Assembly: GCA_014728975.1 (NCBI GenBank)
Contig: WJKQ01000105.1
Coordinates: forward strand, 1 to 6,336
From: Candidatus Peregrinibacteria bacterium
GTDB lineage: Bacteria > Patescibacteriota > Gracilibacteria > UBA1369 > LOWO2-01-FULL-3
Length of the DNA stretch: 6,336 nt
Reading direction: 5' to 3'
The position numbers and the translations under genes are program-made. The number at the start of each line of letters is the position of its first letter. Positions within the stretch are counted from its first letter, which is position 1. Below are positions 4,857 to 6,336 of the stretch, piece by piece. The notes beneath the pieces are model-generated. The model was not told the origin of the DNA. It ran no database searches and saw only the letters and a program-made list of their open reading frames with translations.

Positions 4857-4931
4857 TGGTTGCGGGGGGTGGATTCGAACCACCGACCTTCGGGTTATGA
4901 GCCCGATGAGCTTCCTCTGCTCCACCCCGCG
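4857..4931 (-). tRNA. Initiator tRNA-fMet(CAU), CCA encoded
   Basis: It shows the bacterial initiator hallmarks: an unpaired C1-A72 at the acceptor end, three G-C pairs in the anticodon stem (TCGGG-CTCATAA-CCCGA) and an A11-U24 pair in the D-stem. The anticodon is at 4899-4897, and A73 plus CCA are encoded. The total is 75 bases rather than the usual 77 because the D-loop is only seven bases (AGAGGAA), shorter than the common AGCCTGGTA. It starts 40 bases after the ftsB stop with no terminator between, so it may share the ftsB transcript. Confidence 0.95.
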
Positions 4932-4971
4932 TTGTTTAGCTTTAGGAAAATAATGCAAATACAATCCAAAG

Positions 4972-5370
4972 TCAATCACCAAAGAAAAAACTCCACCATT
5001 TTTCCATGTTTGACTTTCCCGAGTGCGTTGCAAAGTTTTTATCAACTGCTTCCGTATCAGAAATATCTTCTTCCAAAACATCCGGAGAAAGTATTATAAT
5101 TTCTTCCCCCGGATTTACCATTCCCAGATTTTGTTTTGCGATTTTATCTATATATTCTTCCGATGTAAAATAAAGATAATCTTCGGTTTTTTGTTTATTT
5201 TCTTCCTCAATTTGGGCATTTTCCTGTTCAAAAGCCTCAATATATTTATCGACCTGATAACTGTTGTAAACATTCTTGGTCAGCGAATAAACAAGATATG
5301 CTACCAATAAAAATTCAATTATTATTATCGCTTTCGTAAGGTTTGATGTATGCGAAAAACGTGATGACAT
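4972..5370 (-). CDS. ftsB: FtsB/DivIC-like septum formation initiator
   Basis: A 132-residue small bitopic division protein of the FtsB/DivIC family, which bridges FtsL and FtsQ/DivIB in the divisome and helps activate septal peptidoglycan synthesis. There is a short cytosolic N-terminus, one membrane segment at about 13-30, a Glu/Gln/Asn/Lys-rich coiled coil at about 33-62, then the family signature at about 65-94 (YLYFTSEEYIDKIAKQNLG followed by a PGE turn). The C-terminal 35 residues are an acidic tail ending in aromatics. Length and order fit the family. The ATG at 5370 has no Shine-Dalgarno site; the predicted transcript would have a leader of about 18 bases. It is divergent to murC with overlapping promoters, and the two tRNAs follow on the same strand. 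Sequence similarity is low in this family, so the FtsB versus DivIC name is interchangeable here. Confidence 0.88.
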   Translation of the reverse strand: MSSRFSHTSNLTKAIIIIEFLLVAYLVYSLTKNVYNSYQVDKYIEAFEQENAQIEEENKQKTEDYLYFTSEEYIDKIAKQNLGMVNPGEEIIILSPDVLEEDISDTEAVDKNFATHSGKSNMEKWWSFFFGD

Positions 5371-5394
5371 AAACGAATTAAAAGCTTAGCAGAG

Positions 5395-5421
5395 ATTATC
5401 ACAGTTTATTTTTTTAGGCAA
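5395..5421 (-). promoter_or_regulatory. Predicted ftsB promoter with extended -10
   Basis: On the minus strand, TGT precedes GATAAT (5400-5395), giving an extended -10; TTGCCT (5421-5416) is a weak -35 at 15 bases. Start of transcription is expected near 5388, leaving about 18 untranslated bases before the ATG. Confidence 0.5.
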
Positions 5422-5423
5422 TT

Positions 5424-5432
5424 TGCTACAAT
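5424..5432 (+). promoter_or_regulatory. Extended -10 promoter of murC giving a leaderless mRNA
   Basis: TGCTACAAT is an extended -10 box (TGn plus TACAAT, five of six matches); no good -35 is seen (TTTATT at 5405-5410 is weak). The murC ATG begins seven bases after the box, exactly where transcription should start, and there is no Shine-Dalgarno site, so the message is probably leaderless. Confidence 0.6.
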
Positions 5433-5439
5433 TGTTGGC

Positions 5440-6336
5440 ATGAAAATCAAGAATACAAAATATATACATTTTATCGGTATCGGAGGAATTGGAACTTCAA
5501 GTATTGCACAAATATTAAAAAAGAAAGGAAAAATAATCTCAGGATCGGATGCAGTATCCTCTGACATAACAAAAACTCTTAAACTGGCTGGCATAAAAAT
5601 TAAAATAGGACACAGCGACAAAAATATTTCAAAAAAACACCAGCTGATCATATATTCTCCGGCAATTCCTTCTAAAAATCCTGAGCTTAAAAAGGCCAAA
5701 AAACTTAAAATAAGAACCATTTCTTATCCTGAGGCACTCGGAGAACTTTCAGAGGACTACTTCACGATAGCAGTTGCCGGAACACATGGTAAATCCACGA
5801 CTACGGCGATAACTGCTCTCGTTGCTGAGAAAGGTAACCTGGATCCCACAGTGGTCATCGGCACAAAAATAAAACAATTTAATAATAAAAATTTCAGAGT
5901 TGGAGAAAGCAAATATTTTATTTTGGAGGCATGTGAATACAGGAAGTCATTTTTAAAAATAAAACCGGATATTTTGATTATAACAAATATTGAGGCTGAA
6001 CATCTGGATTATTACAAAAATTTACAAAATTACAAAAAAGCTTTTGAATTGTTGGCAAAAAAAGTTAACAAATCCGGAAAAATCATTATTAATTCAGACG
6101 ATAAAGATTCAAATGTTGTCGTAAAATCTGCAAAAGGGAAGGTAATTACCTGGAGCAAATCAGATAAAAATTCAGATTTTTTACTTAAAAAAAACGTTTT
6201 GAAAAAATTGAATAAAAAAAGTGAACAAAAATCAAATAATAAAATTCAGCTAAATCTTAAAATTCCCGGAAAGTTCAATTTAAATAACGCCGTGTTTTCA
6301 ACAATCACAGGCGTACTCCTTGGGATAGAGAATAAA
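5440..6336 (+). CDS. murC: UDP-N-acetylmuramate--L-alanine ligase, 3'-partial
   Basis: Cytoplasmic Mur ligase joining L-alanine to UDP-N-acetylmuramate with ATP, the first amino-acid step of peptidoglycan precursor synthesis. 299 of an expected 430-460 residues are visible and the frame runs off the window. Domain 1 has the nucleotide-binding glycine motif GIGGIG (13-18). Domain 2 has the ATP P-loop GTHGKSTTT (114-122), the metal-binding Glu163 in LEACEYR (162-168) with SFL (170-172), and TNIEAEHLD (182-190) carrying the conserved His188. GKFNLNNA (277-284) corresponds to the Mur GxHNxxNA motif, with Phe in place of the usual His. The EACEYR variant replaces the more common EADESD of proteobacterial MurC. 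The start is fixed by the Rossmann strand directly after MKIKNTKY and by the -10 box just upstream. AT-rich codons match the ATPase gene. The related ligase Mpl is less likely given the motif spacing. Confidence 0.93.
   Translation, partial: MKIKNTKYIHFIGIGGIGTSSIAQILKKKGKIISGSDAVSSDITKTLKLAGIKIKIGHSDKNISKKHQLIIYSPAIPSKNPELKKAKKLKIRTISYPEALGELSEDYFTIAVAGTHGKSTTTAITALVAEKGNLDPTVVIGTKIKQFNNKNFRVGESKYFILEACEYRKSFLKIKPDILIITNIEAEHLDYYKNLQNYKKAFELLAKKVNKSGKIIINSDDKDSNVVVKSAKGKVITWSKSDKNSDFLLKKNVLKKLNKKSEQKSNNKIQLNLKIPGKFNLNNAVFSTITGVLLGIENK

Noticed and set aside
4972..4980. UGA recoded as glycine, as in some CPR lineages
   Set aside because: The long genes contain no in-frame UGA, and ftsB ends at a normal family length at its TGA.

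Overview
The window looks like a piece of a chromosome from an AT-rich candidate-phyla-radiation (CPR/Patescibacteria-type) bacterium. The evidence is a CPR-style VirD4/TraD/HerA-like conjugation ATPase with a lysine-rich tail, a small FtsB/DivIC next to a divergent MurC with the EACEYR motif, and tRNA genes with encoded CCA ends. UGA is used as a stop (ftsB ends in TGA) and no in-frame UGA is seen in the long genes, so the standard bacterial code fits. No lineage assignment finer than this can be supported without a search.

Layout from left to right. (1) Positions 1-2298, plus strand: the 3' part of a conjugative-transfer-type ATPase gene, AT-rich. (2) 2299-2657: a 359-base AT-rich non-coding stretch with a consensus -35 element and two long imperfect hairpins. 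Their G-U pairs only work as RNA on the plus strand, so it looks like a structured leader or small RNA. (3) 2658-3563, plus: a conspicuously GC-rich gene for a predicted secreted protein with a basic tandem-repeat linker and a low-complexity tail, closed by a strong intrinsic terminator. (4) 3808-4413, minus, convergent: a second GC-rich gene, for a predicted lipoprotein with a charged coiled coil and a cysteine-containing C-terminal domain. (5) 4414-4748: a 335-base non-coding stretch read on the minus strand. It starts at a near-perfect sigma-70 promoter, carries several stem-loops and ends in a terminator-like hairpin just before the lipoprotein start. (6) 4749-4931, minus: tRNA-Met and initiator tRNA-fMet. 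(7) 4972-5370, minus: ftsB/divIC. (8) 5440-end, plus: murC, cut by the window edge and apparently translated from a leaderless mRNA.

The outer parts (conjugation ATPase, tRNAs, ftsB, murC) are ordinary core or common CPR genes. The unusual part is the middle, 2300-4740: two unrelated GC-rich genes for exported proteins, facing each other, each behind an AT-rich, promoter-bearing, highly folded leader of roughly 280-300 bases and each with the same AGGAGATC ribosome-binding context. This could be an accessory cassette placed at the 3' end of a tRNA gene, in which leader RNAs control (or are themselves) the main product. I recognise neither protein family and neither RNA; the functional reading is inference from sequence and folding done by eye.
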